Position numbers and translations under genes: made by a program
Shown: in pieces, positions 37,912 through 46,825 of the stretch
Position numbering within the stretch: the first letter of the stretch is position 1
How the letters are laid out: each line of letters starts with the position of its first letter
Notes under the pieces: model-generated
What the model was told of the DNA's origin: nothing
Databases searched by the model: none
The model's input: only the letters and a program-made list of their open reading frames with translations
Origin: Dyella jiangningensis
GTDB lineage: Bacteria; Pseudomonadota; Gammaproteobacteria; Xanthomonadales; Rhodanobacteraceae
Assembly (NCBI RefSeq): GCF_003264855.1
Contig: NZ_NFZS01000003.1
Coordinates: 1 to 64,000 of the forward strand
Direction: 5' to 3'
Length of the DNA: 64,000 bases

Positions 37912-37987
<76 letters not shown>

Positions 37988-38048
37988 ATCGGAGTCGCGC
38001 ATTGTAATGGCTAATCGCCGCCCGTCAAGCACCTGTCATGAATTGGGT

Positions 38049-38651
38049 TCAGTCGTCGCTCCGGACGTGGCCGGTGGCGTCGCCCTTGAGGCTGGGCCAG
38101 GCCGCGCGCAGGTAGTAAAGGCCCGACCAGATGGTCAGGATGCCGGCGATCACCAGCAGCACCTCGCCGATGTGGTACAGGCGCAGCGCTTCGGCGCTCT
38201 TCTCGTGCTGCACGATCAACACCACCAACGCCACCATCTGCATGACGGTCTTGAGCTTGCCGATGAAAGCCACTTTCACGGTGGCGCGCATGCCGATCTC
38301 GGCCATCCATTCGCGCAATGCGGACACGCTGATCTCGCGGCCCACGATGATCGCCGCCGTGATCGCCATCACCACGCCCGACCAGCCGCCGCGATGCGAT
38401 TCGACCAGCAGGAACAGCGTCACCGCGACCATCAGCTTGTCGGCGACGGGATCGAGAAAGGCGCCGAATGCCGATGTCAGGTTCATGCGCCGCGCGAGAT
38501 AGCCGTCCAGCCAGTCGGTGATCGCGGCGAGCAGGAAGACGGTGGCGGCGGTGATGTTGTGCCCCGGAAACTGCCAGTAGAACACCAGCACCATGACCGG
38601 CAGCAAGAGCACGCGGAACAAGGTGAGCCAGGTGGGCAGGTTGATATGCAT
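38049..38651 (-). CDS. pgsA: CDP-diacylglycerol--glycerol-3-phosphate 3-phosphatidyltransferase
   Basis: Makes phosphatidylglycerol-phosphate from CDP-diacylglycerol and glycerol-3-phosphate in the inner membrane. It is 200 aa from ATG 38651, preceded by AAAGGA, and has five or six membrane helices. The CDP-alcohol phosphotransferase motif is complete: D-W-L-D-G-Y-L-A-R followed by eight residues and G-A-F-L-D-P-V-A-D. A frame extending to 38732 is not supported. It lies 83 bp downstream of uvrC, the usual uvrC-pgsA pair. Confidence 0.97.
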   Translation of the reverse strand: MHINLPTWLTLFRVLLLPVMVLVFYWQFPGHNITAATVFLLAAITDWLDGYLARRMNLTSAFGAFLDPVADKLMVAVTLFLLVESHRGGWSGVVMAITAAIIVGREISVSALREWMAEIGMRATVKVAFIGKLKTVMQMVALVVLIVQHEKSAEALRLYHIGEVLLVIAGILTIWSGLYYLRAAWPSLKGDATGHVRSDD

Positions 38652-38734
38652 AGATCCTTTCCGGGATGGTTCTTCAGCAATACGGGGCAAGCGTACTCGC
38701 GAGGCACGCGTACGGGCAGCGGACCAGCGCACGC

Positions 38735-40561
38735 CTATCCATGCAGCACAGCATAAATGCGTTCCGCCAGCCCGCGATCAATGCCCTTCACCTGCGTGAG
38801 TTCCTCCACGCCAGCGGCCTCGACGCCAGCCAGGCCACCGAAGGCCTTCAGCAAGGCCGTGCGGCGGCGTGCACCGATGCCCGGAACGTCCTCGAGCACG
38901 CTGCGCTCCCGCGCTTTCTCGCGACGCTTGCGATGGCCGCTGATGGCGAACCGGTGCGCTTCGTCGCGCACTGCCGCGACGAGGTGCAGCGCAGGCGAAG
39001 CCGGGCCGGGGTGCAGGTTGCGGCCGGAATCGGCAAGGATCAGCGTTTCCTCGCCCGCGCGACGGCCGGGCCCCTTGGCCACGCCCACCACGTTGATCCC
39101 GGTGACGCCCAGTTCCTTCAGCACGTCCAGCGCCTGCGCCACCTGCCCGCTGCCGCCGTCGATCAGCAGCACGTCGGGACACGCGCCCTCGCCCTCGGCG
39201 ACTTTGCGGAAGCGGCGCACCAGCGCCTGATGCATCGCGGCGTAATCGTCCCCCGGCGTGATGCCGCTGATGTTGAAGCGGCGGTAATGCGATTTCTCCG
39301 GCCCTTCCGGACCGAACACCACGCACGAAGCAACGGTGAGCTCGCCCTGCGTGTGGCTGATGTCGAAGCATTCGATGCGGCGCGGCGATTCGCCCAGCTC
39401 CAGCAGTTTTTGCAGATCGTCGAAACGCGCTCCCAGTGTCTGCCGGCTCGCCAGCTTGGCCGTGAGCGATGCCTGCGCGTTGCGCTCGGCCATCTGCAGG
39501 AAGCGCGCACGTTCGCCGCGCACGCTGGATTTGAGCTCCACCGCGTGGCCGGACTGCTGCGCCAGCATTTCGCCGAGGATCTGCTGGCTGGGCAACGTTT
39601 CACCAAGGATCAGCTCGCGCGGCACCGGACGATCCAGGTAGTACTGCGCGATGAACTGCTCCAGCACGTCGGCGGGCTCCGCATCCAGCGGCAGGCGCGG
39701 GAAGAAATCGCGCGTGCCGAGGCTGATGCCGTTGCGGAAGAACAGCACGCTCACGCAGGCCATGCCCGACTCGATACGGCAAGCCAGCACGTCCATGTCG
39801 GCGCTGGCGCCCTGCACGTGATGCTCTGCCTGCAACTTGCGCAGCGCCGCCACCTGGTCGCGCAGCGCAGCGGCGCGCTCGAACTCCAGGCTCTTGCTGG
39901 CGTGCTCCATCTGCCCGGCCAGCTCATCGATGACCGCGCTGCTGCGGCCTTCGAGAAACATCTCGGCATGTCGCACGTCGTTGCGGTAGTCGTCCACCGT
40001 GATCAGCTTGACGCATGGCGCCGTGCACCGACCGATCTGGTGCTGCAGGCACGGCCGCGAACGGTTCTTGAAATAGCTGTCCTCGCACTGCCTCACCTTG
40101 AACAGCTTCTGCATCAGGTTGAGGCTTTCGCGCACCGCGAACGTACTCGGGAATGGTCCGAAATAGCGCCCCGGCATGTTGCGCGCGCCGCGATGGAACG
40201 CGAGCCGCGGATAATCTTCGCCGCCGGACAGATAGATGTACGGGTAGCTTTTGTCGTCGCGCAGCAGGATGTTGTAGCGCGGCTTGAGCGATTTGATCAG
40301 CTGCGATTCCAGCAGCAGCGCCTCGCCTTCGGTACGCGTCACCGTGATGTCGGCCCGCGCGATCTGCGACACCATCGCGGCGATGCGCGGCTCCATCCGC
40401 GGCTTGAGGAAATAACTGCCGACGCGCTTCTTCAGGTTGCCGGCCTTGCCGACATACAGCAGTTCGCCGTCCTCGTCGAAATAACGATAGACACCGGGCG
40501 ACGTGGAGAGGGTCTTGACGAAGGCCTTGCCGTCGAAGGCCTGCGGCGAACTGGGCTGCAT
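38735..40561 (-). CDS. uvrC: UvrABC system protein C
   Basis: Excision nuclease subunit that incises both sides of a DNA lesion. The 608-aa protein has the N-terminal GIY-YIG domain (about residues 19-98: SPGVYRYFDEDGELLYVGKA), the CxxxC-like HQIGRCTAPC segment and the UVR motif (about 200-235). The RNase H-like C-terminal nuclease (about 375-540) has FDISHTQGE and LLIDGGSGQ, and tandem helix-hairpin-helix motifs end the protein. Its start is 10 bp downstream of the phosphatase stop, suggesting one transcript. Confidence 0.97.
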   Translation of the reverse strand: MQPSSPQAFDGKAFVKTLSTSPGVYRYFDEDGELLYVGKAGNLKKRVGSYFLKPRMEPRIAAMVSQIARADITVTRTEGEALLLESQLIKSLKPRYNILLRDDKSYPYIYLSGGEDYPRLAFHRGARNMPGRYFGPFPSTFAVRESLNLMQKLFKVRQCEDSYFKNRSRPCLQHQIGRCTAPCVKLITVDDYRNDVRHAEMFLEGRSSAVIDELAGQMEHASKSLEFERAAALRDQVAALRKLQAEHHVQGASADMDVLACRIESGMACVSVLFFRNGISLGTRDFFPRLPLDAEPADVLEQFIAQYYLDRPVPRELILGETLPSQQILGEMLAQQSGHAVELKSSVRGERARFLQMAERNAQASLTAKLASRQTLGARFDDLQKLLELGESPRRIECFDISHTQGELTVASCVVFGPEGPEKSHYRRFNISGITPGDDYAAMHQALVRRFRKVAEGEGACPDVLLIDGGSGQVAQALDVLKELGVTGINVVGVAKGPGRRAGEETLILADSGRNLHPGPASPALHLVAAVRDEAHRFAISGHRKRREKARERSVLEDVPGIGARRRTALLKAFGGLAGVEAAGVEELTQVKGIDRGLAERIYAVLHG

Positions 40562-40570
40562 CGTGGGATT

Positions 40571-41047
40571 CTAGCCTTTCGCGCGAAGCCGGGCGATGAG
40601 GCCATCCACGCCGCGCTCGGCGAGTTCGACGGACTGCCGAAAACCGTCGTCATCGCCAAAGTACGGATCGGGGAACTCCAACGGCGACGCCACGCCTGCC
40701 CATGGCAGGAACAGCTCGGGCTCGCTCCCTCGATGGCCACGCAGCGACAGCAACGCGTCGAGGTTGTCGCTGTCCATCGCGAGCAGCCAGTCATGGCTGG
40801 AAAAATCGTCGGGCCGCACCTGCCTGGCGCGATGCGAGGCCAGGTCGTACCCGGCGGCCGCCGCAGCACGCAGCATGCGCGGATCGGCGCCCTTCCCCAC
40901 ATGCCAGTTGCCCGTGCCGCATGAGGCGAGCGTGACCTGCAACCCGGCCTCGGCACAGCGCCGGCGTGCCACGGCCTCAACCAGCGGCGAACGGCATATG
41001 TTGCCCAGGCAGACGAACAAAACGGAGGGATTGTCTTTTTTAATCAT
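40571..41047 (-). CDS. Low-molecular-weight protein-tyrosine phosphatase
   Basis: A 158-aa phosphatase with the catalytic loop C13-L-G-N-I-C-R19-S in VLFVCLGNICRSPL. The general-acid aspartate lies in the C-terminal FPDPYFGDDDGF (D-P). The physiological substrate is unknown; such enzymes counter tyrosine kinases in polysaccharide export or act as YfkJ/YwlE-like phosphatases. It lies directly upstream of uvrC with a 9-bp gap and so probably starts that operon. Confidence 0.93.
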   Translation of the reverse strand: MIKKDNPSVLFVCLGNICRSPLVEAVARRRCAEAGLQVTLASCGTGNWHVGKGADPRMLRAAAAAGYDLASHRARQVRPDDFSSHDWLLAMDSDNLDALLSLRGHRGSEPELFLPWAGVASPLEFPDPYFGDDDGFRQSVELAERGVDGLIARLRAKG

Positions 41048-41369
41048 GTGGTTATTTGACCGGGCAAGGGCCAGGCCGGACCACCCGGCCGTCCTCGGCC
41101 GACAGCCTCGAAGATATGGCTACGAAGACCATCACCGTCAAGGCTTCGTGAGCGAAAAGGCGCGAACTTCCCGAAGCCCCTTTCCACGTCGACGCCGCCG
41201 CGCCAGCGACCATGCGCCTGGCTCGCCGGCATCACCAACGCCCGATGGCTCATTAACGGTACGTACACCGCCAGTGGGCAAGATCGAGCGGCGGCCAGCG
41301 TCTCATGGGAAGCCATCCGCACACGCTGCCTCGCGAGACAATCCAGGGAACCGAAAGGGGAATAGATCC
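41048..41369. other. Intergenic region upstream of the pilin-like gene; no gene seen
   Basis: About 322 bp between the divergent phosphatase and pilin-like genes. It must contain both promoters. No riboswitch, tRNA or convincing ORF was found. Confidence 0.5.
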
Positions 41370-41903
41370 ATGAGCATAAGAAGGCGACTGCGCCACTTGC
41401 CGGTGGTCAACATCCTGGTGGTTGCGGCCGTGATCGCGGTACTTCTCGCGCTGATCATTCCCGCGTGGCGCAGCCACGGCATCAAGCAGCACATTGCCGA
41501 CGCGATGAAAGGCGCGGATGCCGTGAAGCTGGTGGTGATGGAAGCGGCCACGGTGCATGGCGGCCTGGCCCAGGTGCGGGCCAGCGACCTGCAGTACAAC
41601 GCCAAGGCATCCAGCGGCGAGCACGTGGGCAACGTCGAGGTCGCCGATGGCGGGCTGATCACCTTGTCGACCCGCGACACGGGTGCGAGCCCCGACCCGG
41701 TGATCATGTTCATTCCGACCGAAGGAGCCGGCTCGGGCGGCGCCGACATCACCTGGACCTGCCAGGTCGTGCTCGGGGATGCCTCGCTCGCTCCCGCCAA
41801 CTGCCAGGGGCATGGCTACGTGCCGTCCAATGCAAGCTCCGCGGCGCCAGCATCCGCGTCGACGGTGCCGGCACCCGCCAGCGCGCGGCCGAACAAGTCC
41901 TGA
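41370..41903 (+). CDS. Pilin-like (PilE-type) protein without a canonical prepilin cleavage site
   Basis: A 177-aa protein. A basic start (MSIRRRLRHL) leads into one hydrophobic helix (about residues 13-31, NILVVAAVIAVLLALIIPAW). A soluble domain follows that resembles a type IV pilin globular domain: HIADAMKGADAVKLVVMEAA, then DITWTCQ with a paired cysteine in APANCQG. The usual G|FTLIE prepilin site and the fifth-position glutamate are absent, so processing by PilD is not expected. The Ala/Pro/Ser-rich C-terminal tail (about 25 residues) is also unusual. AGGGGA precedes the ATG. It may be a membrane-anchored pilin relative. Confidence 0.65.
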   Translation: MSIRRRLRHLPVVNILVVAAVIAVLLALIIPAWRSHGIKQHIADAMKGADAVKLVVMEAATVHGGLAQVRASDLQYNAKASSGEHVGNVEVADGGLITLSTRDTGASPDPVIMFIPTEGAGSGGADITWTCQVVLGDASLAPANCQGHGYVPSNASSAAPASASTVPAPASARPNKS

Positions 41904-42056
41904 GCGCATCAGGAACGTGCGCATCGATGGCGACGGGCAGTGAGGCCCTTTGCGTTGGCTGCACCCGGCGTGCCGTTGACGTGAACCGGCTCAAGCTTCC
42001 CTGCCATGAGCGGCCATCGACGGCGCGATGCATGTCGTCGAAGGCATGAAACCGGC

Positions 42057-42215
42057 ATGGGCTGCCTGCCGCTACCGATACTGTTTCTGCTCGGCCTGCT
42101 GATCGGTCGCGCCGTGGGCGGCACCGACGGCGCCCTCTGGGGCGCCGGCATCGGCCTCGCGGTGGGTTTGGTGCTCGGTGGGATGTTCGTGGTGCTGGTC
42201 CGGCGACGCCGCTAG
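42057..42215 (+). CDS. Small glycine-rich membrane protein
   Basis: A 52-aa predicted membrane protein beginning MGCLPLPILFLLGLLIGRAV, with a second hydrophobic stretch containing the glycine-zipper-like GAGIGLAVGLVLGG and a basic end RRRR. AAGG lies upstream of the ATG. It is intergenic in position, between the pilin-like gene and kdsB, and its stop is 3 bp from the end of the convergent kdsB gene. Function is unknown; its short size makes it only a likely gene. Confidence 0.5.
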   Translation: MGCLPLPILFLLGLLIGRAVGGTDGALWGAGIGLAVGLVLGGMFVVLVRRRR

Positions 42216-42218
42216 TTT

Positions 42219-42989
42219 TCAGCCCTCGGCCAGCCAACGCTCCGCACGTTCGAGGTCGGCCTCGGTGTCGATGCCCGGCGGGAACGGCTCGGGCGTGAGG
42301 CGCACGGCGATGGGGTGGCCGTGCTCCATCACGCGCAGTTGCTCCAGCGATTCCGCCTGCTCCAGCGGCGTGCGCGACAGCGTGGTGTAGCGCTTGAGGA
42401 AGCCCGCACGATACGCATAGATGCCGATATGGCGCAGGAACGGCACATCCGTCGGCAGCACGTTGCGATGCAAGGCGAACGCATCGCGAGCCCAGGGCAA
42501 CGGTGCGCGGCTGAAATAGAGCGCCCGACCCGCCACCGTGCGCACGAGCTTCACCACATTGGGATCGAACAGCTCATGCGCCTCGACGATGGGCGTCGCG
42601 AGCGTGGCCACGGGCGCATCATCCTCGGCCAGCGCGCGAGCCACCTCACGGATGCCTGCGGCGGGCGCAAACGGCTCGTCGCCCTGCAGGTTCACCACGA
42701 TGGCATCGTCCGCCCAGCCATAATGCAACGCACATTCGGCAAGGCGGTCGCTGCCTGACGCGTGATCACCGCGCGTCATGCACACCTCGACGCCCTGCCC
42801 GGCCAGCGCATCCGCGATGCGCGGATCGTCCACCGCCACCACCACCTGCATCGCGCCCGCCTGCAGTGCACGCTGGGCGACCCGCACCACCATCGGCACA
42901 CCGCCAATCGCGCGCAGCGGCTTGGCCGGCAGGCGCGTGGAACCGTAGCGGGCGGGAATGGCGACGATGAAGGGAGGAATGGCGGACAT
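42219..42989 (-). CDS. kdsB: 3-deoxy-manno-octulosonate cytidylyltransferase
   Basis: Activates KDO to CMP-KDO for lipopolysaccharide inner-core synthesis in the cytosol. It is 256 aa from ATG 42989, preceded by GAGG. The family motifs [38 protein letters not shown] and the C-terminal [14 protein letters not shown] are present. A longer frame to 43025 adds a non-homologous N-terminus. It lies between a small membrane-protein gene (convergent) and a palindromic repeat upstream. Confidence 0.96.
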   Translation of the reverse strand: MSAIPPFIVAIPARYGSTRLPAKPLRAIGGVPMVVRVAQRALQAGAMQVVVAVDDPRIADALAGQGVEVCMTRGDHASGSDRLAECALHYGWADDAIVVNLQGDEPFAPAAGIREVARALAEDDAPVATLATPIVEAHELFDPNVVKLVRTVAGRALYFSRAPLPWARDAFALHRNVLPTDVPFLRHIGIYAYRAGFLKRYTTLSRTPLEQAESLEQLRVMEHGHPIAVRLTPEPFPPGIDTEADLERAERWLAEG

Positions 42990-43038
42990 GGCGACCTCGA
43001 CGTGAGGCGCCAAGCCTAACCGCAAACCGCCATTGTTT

Positions 43039-43122
43039 TGTAGGAGCGCACCCAGTGCGCGAAAAGCCTACGGGGCAGTAACGCCGATATCCCGCGGTCG
43101 CGCACTGAGTGCGCTCCTACAG
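43039..43122. repeat. TGTAGGAGCGCACC-type palindromic repeat (copy C)
   Basis: TGTAGGAGCGCACCCAGTGC ... GTCGCGCACTGAGTGCGCTC followed by CTACAGG, in the 145-bp gap between aroA (stop at 43135) and kdsB (start at 42989). Confidence 0.85.
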
Positions 43123-43134
43123 GAAGAACGTGCG

Positions 43135-44433
43135 TTACGCCAAACGAAAGCCGCAACCGTTGGCGAGTTCAAGGAACCTTGGGAACGATGTGGCGACATT
43201 CGCACAATCGCCGATATGCACCATTCCGCTCGCCACCAGGCCTGCAACGGCAAAGCTCATCGCGATGCGGTGATCGCCATGGCTATCGATGCTGCCGCCA
43301 CCGATGGCACCGCCATCGATGGTGGCCCCATCAGGAGCTTCTTCGATGGCGACGCCCAGCGCGCGCAGTCCACGAGCCATGGTGGCGATGCGATCGGATT
43401 CCTTCACGCGCAATTCCGCCGCACCACGAACGACGGTACGGCCCTTGGCAGCCGCAGCCGCGACGAAGAGCACCGGGAACTCATCGATCATGTCGGGCAC
43501 CAGGGCTTCCGGCAGCTCGATCCCGTGCAGGGGCGCATGACGAACCAGCAGATCGCCCACCGGTTCGCCGCCGCTCTCGCGCTCGTTTTCGATGCGGATG
43601 TCGGCGCCCATCAGGCGCAAGGCGTGCAGCAAGCCAGTGCGTCGCGGGTTGAGTCCCACGGCTGGCAGGCGCAGCTCCGAGCCCGGCACGATGCTCGCGG
43701 CGACCAGGAAGAATGCTGCCGACGAGAAATCGGCTGGGACATCCACGTCTGTCGCATGCAGTGCATGCCTGCCCGTGAGCTTCGCGCGCCCAGGAGCAAA
43801 ATCAATGGGCCAGCCGAAGGCAGCCAGCATGCGCTCAGTGTAGTCGCGCGTGGGGTGCGGCTCGATCACCTCGGTTTCGCCATCCGCATACAGGCCCGCC
43901 AGCAGCAGCGCGGATTTCACCTGCGCGCTGGCGACCGGTAACGTGTACGAAATGCCGTGCAGCACTTGGCCGCCACGCACCACCAGCGGCGGAAGGCCGT
44001 CCTGCGTGTCGATGCGGGCGCCCATCAGCGCCAGCGGATCGGTGACTCGGCGCATGGGACGCTTGGACAGTGACTCGTCACCCACCAGCATGCTGTCGAA
44101 GGCTTGGCCTGCCAACAAACCGGCCAGCAGGCGCATGCCGGTACCTGCGTTGCCGCAATCGAGCTGCTGCGTGGTGCCACGCAGGCCGTGCAGGCCCACG
44201 CCATGCACCACGCGTTCGCCATCGGCCGGCGTGTCGATACGAACGCCGAGCTGCTGCAGGACAGCGGCCGTCGCGCGCGTGTCCTCACCTTCGAGGAATC
44301 CGCGGATGCGCGACGTGCCATCCGCCAAGGCACCGAGCATCAGCGAGCGATGCGAGACGGATTTGTCGCCAGGCACGCGCACGCTGCCGTGCAGCGCGCC
44401 GCCGGGTTGGCTGGTCCAGTCGAGTCGGGTCAC
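43135..44433 (-). CDS. aroA: 3-phosphoshikimate 1-carboxyvinyltransferase (EPSP synthase)
   Basis: Joins shikimate-3-phosphate and PEP in aromatic amino-acid synthesis. It is 432 aa from a GTG at 44431-44433 that follows GGAG by 8 nt; this start gives the usual N-terminus TRLDWTSQPGG and avoids a long unsupported extension. Characteristic pieces are VPGDKSVSHRSLMLGALADG, LDCGNAGTGMRLLAG, SLSKRPMRRV, VKSALLLAGL and RVKESDRIATMARGL. It lies 41 bp after pheA in the serC-pheA-aroA cluster. Confidence 0.96.
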   Translation of the reverse strand: MTRLDWTSQPGGALHGSVRVPGDKSVSHRSLMLGALADGTSRIRGFLEGEDTRATAAVLQQLGVRIDTPADGERVVHGVGLHGLRGTTQQLDCGNAGTGMRLLAGLLAGQAFDSMLVGDESLSKRPMRRVTDPLALMGARIDTQDGLPPLVVRGGQVLHGISYTLPVASAQVKSALLLAGLYADGETEVIEPHPTRDYTERMLAAFGWPIDFAPGRAKLTGRHALHATDVDVPADFSSAAFFLVAASIVPGSELRLPAVGLNPRRTGLLHALRLMGADIRIENERESGGEPVGDLLVRHAPLHGIELPEALVPDMIDEFPVLFVAAAAAKGRTVVRGAAELRVKESDRIATMARGLRALGVAIEEAPDGATIDGGAIGGGSIDSHGDHRIAMSFAVAGLVASGMVHIGDCANVATSFPRFLELANGCGFRLA

Positions 44434-44474
44434 GATGAAATCTCCGGCGGCTGCCCAGGCAACCGCACACTTGA

Positions 44475-45563
44475 TCAAGGCAAGGCCACCGGGTACGAGC
44501 CGAGCACGCGCACCTGCGCGGCGGCGTCGCCCATTTCCTTCATGGCGGCCTGCATCGGTTCGTCGTTGATATGGCCGGATACGTCGATGAAGAACGCGTA
44601 CTGCCACTTGCCCGAATGCGCCGGGCGCGACTCGATGCGATTGAGGCTGATGTCATGCTCGGCGAACGGCTTGAGCACGTGGTAGAGCGCACCGGGCTTG
44701 TCGTTCACCGTGATCAGCAGCGACGTGCGATCGTTGCCCGACGGCGGGAACAGCGAACGACCGATCACCAGGAAGCGCGTGGTGTTGTCCGCGCGATCCT
44801 CGATGGCCTGCGCAACGGTCTTGAGACCGTACACGCGACCCGCCGTTTCGCCCGCGATGGCGCCCGCGTCATCCGCGTGACGCGCAAGGCGAGCAGCCTC
44901 GGCGTTGCTGCCGACGGCGATGCATTCCACGTTGGGCAAGTTGATGCGCAGCCACGTCTTGCACTGCTGCAGCGACTGCGCATGTGCGTAAACGCGCTTG
45001 ATGTCTTCGAGGCGACCATTGAGCGAGTGCAGGCACTGATGCACGCGCAGCTCGACTTCGCCGCAGATGGTGGCTTCGGAAGTGAGGAACATGTCCAGCG
45101 TCACCTGGATCATGCCTTGCCCGGAATTCTCCACCGGCACCACGCCGAAATCGGCATGGCCGGCGGCCACTTCCTGGAACACTTCCTCGATGCTGCCCAG
45201 CGGCAGTCCGTAGGCGGCATGGCCGAAATGCTTGCGCACGGCCTGTTCGCTGAAGGTGCCTTCCGGACCGAGAAAGCCCACCTTGAGGGGATCTTCCTGC
45301 GCCAGGCAGGACGACATGATCTCGCGGAACAGCCGCACCATTTCGGTGTCGGTCAAGGGACCGTTGTTGCGGTCCACCACCATGCGCAGCACATGTGCCT
45401 CGCGCTCGGGGCGGTAATAGTCGATCGCCGAAAGCCCCTCGCCCTTCACGCGCGCCACTTCCTGCGCCCAGCCGGCGCGTTCGGAGATCAGCTGCTGGAT
45501 CTGCTGATCGATGCTGTCGATGCGCTGGCGCACGTCGGAGAGCGAGGATTTCTTGTCGGTCAT
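44475..45563 (-). CDS. pheA: Bifunctional chorismate mutase/prephenate dehydratase (P-protein)
   Basis: Converts chorismate to prephenate and then phenylpyruvate for phenylalanine synthesis. The 362-aa protein has an N-terminal chorismate mutase domain (about residues 5-90, with RQRIDSIDQQIQQLISERAG and YRPEREAHVLRMV). The prephenate dehydratase domain follows (about 94-270, VGFLGPEGTFSEQAVRKHF, VVPVENSGQGMI, DNTTRFLVIGR), then a C-terminal ACT domain (about 280-355, SLLITVNDKPGALYHVLKPF, ESRPAHSGKWQYAFFID) that usually gives phenylalanine feedback. It lies between serC and aroA. Confidence 0.96.
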   Translation of the reverse strand: MTDKKSSLSDVRQRIDSIDQQIQQLISERAGWAQEVARVKGEGLSAIDYYRPEREAHVLRMVVDRNNGPLTDTEMVRLFREIMSSCLAQEDPLKVGFLGPEGTFSEQAVRKHFGHAAYGLPLGSIEEVFQEVAAGHADFGVVPVENSGQGMIQVTLDMFLTSEATICGEVELRVHQCLHSLNGRLEDIKRVYAHAQSLQQCKTWLRINLPNVECIAVGSNAEAARLARHADDAGAIAGETAGRVYGLKTVAQAIEDRADNTTRFLVIGRSLFPPSGNDRTSLLITVNDKPGALYHVLKPFAEHDISLNRIESRPAHSGKWQYAFFIDVSGHINDEPMQAAMKEMGDAAAQVRVLGSYPVALP

Positions 45564-45640
45564 GTCGTGATCTGGAGGTAAAGCAGTCCAAATGGGGAAC
45601 CGGGGATAGTCCCCGATCTAACGACTTGCGCGCAACGGTT

Positions 45641-46726
45641 TCATCCGTGACGTTTGGCGAAGTCCTTCATGAAAGCCACCAGCGCCTGCACCGCTTCCAT
45701 CGGCACGGCGTTGTAGAGCGAGGCGCGCATGCCGCCCACGGCCTTGTGCCCCTTCAACGCAAGCAGGCCTGCCTGTTCCGATGCCTTGAGGAAGTCCGCG
45801 TCGAGCGCGCTGTCGTGCAGGGTGAAGGGCACATTCATGCGCGAGCGCGCCGAGGGTTCGACGGGGCTGCGATAGTAGCCGTCGGAATGATCGATCGCGT
45901 CATAGAGCAAGGTCGCCTTGGCCGTGTTGCGTTCACCCATGGCCGTGAGGCCGCCCTGCTCCTTCAGCCACTGGAACGTGAGGCCGGCGAGATACCAGCC
46001 CCAGGTATTGGGCGTGTTGAGCATGGAATCGTTCGCCGCGTGATCGGCGTAGCGGAATATGCGCGCCATCGGGCGCGAACTGCGCTCGAGCAGGTCGCGG
46101 CGGATGATCAGCACGACGAGGCCCGACGGGCCGATGTTCTTTTGCGCACCGGCATAGATCAGGCCGAACTTCGTGACGTCGATCGGTCCGGAGAGGATGT
46201 CCGAGGACATGTCGGCGACGAGCGGCACGTCGCCGACATCCGGAATATCGTGGAACTCCACGCCGTGGATCGTCTCGTTCGGCGTGTAATGCACGTAGGC
46301 GGCGCGCGGATCGAGCTGCCATGTCTCGCGTGGCGGCAGCCGCAGGTAGTGCTCGGCCTTGCTGCTGCCGGCGAGGTTCACCTTCACGTAGGGCGCCGCC
46401 TCGCTGGCCGCCTTCTCGCCCCAATGGCCGGTGACCACGTAGTCGGCGCTGGCGCCCTCGGCGGCCAGGTTCATCGGGATCTGGGCAAAATGCTGGGTCG
46501 CGCCGCCCTGCAGGAACAGCACGGCGTAGTTCTCGGGAATGGCGAGCAGTTCGCGCAGGTCGGCTTCCGCCTGCTGCGCCAGGCCCATGAACAACTTGCC
46601 GCGGTGAGAAAGCTCCATGACCGAGGCGCCGCAACCCTGCCAGTCCAGCAGTTCGCGTTGTGCACGTTCGAGTACGGCCTGCGGCAGCGCGGCGGGGCCT
46701 GCGCTGAAATTCCAGAGTCTGCTCAC
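45641..46726 (-). CDS. serC: Phosphoserine aminotransferase
   Basis: PLP enzyme for serine synthesis and also pyridoxal phosphate synthesis. The 361-aa protein shows WNFSAGPAALPQAVLERAQ, LFLQGGATQHFAQIPMNLA, ADMSSDILSGPIDVTKFGLI and the PLP lysine in YAGAQKNIGPSGL, then NTPNTWGWYLAGLTFQWLKE. It lies at the head of the serC-pheA-aroA cluster, with 77 bp to pheA. Confidence 0.97.
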   Translation of the reverse strand: MSRLWNFSAGPAALPQAVLERAQRELLDWQGCGASVMELSHRGKLFMGLAQQAEADLRELLAIPENYAVLFLQGGATQHFAQIPMNLAAEGASADYVVTGHWGEKAASEAAPYVKVNLAGSSKAEHYLRLPPRETWQLDPRAAYVHYTPNETIHGVEFHDIPDVGDVPLVADMSSDILSGPIDVTKFGLIYAGAQKNIGPSGLVVLIIRRDLLERSSRPMARIFRYADHAANDSMLNTPNTWGWYLAGLTFQWLKEQGGLTAMGERNTAKATLLYDAIDHSDGYYRSPVEPSARSRMNVPFTLHDSALDADFLKASEQAGLLALKGHKAVGGMRASLYNAVPMEAVQALVAFMKDFAKRHG

Positions 46727-46825
46727 GAAAGACGCCTTGACGGTACGGGTCGCCGCATTATGCCGCGTCGCAGCAACCCATCGTCAACGGCCGCGTCCGC
46801 ATGGGCAAATCGCCAGCGTCAGGCC

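Noticed and set aside
41048-41369. Cyclic-di-GMP or other riboswitch before the pilin-like gene
   Set aside because: No GEMM-type conserved boxes were found in the leader.
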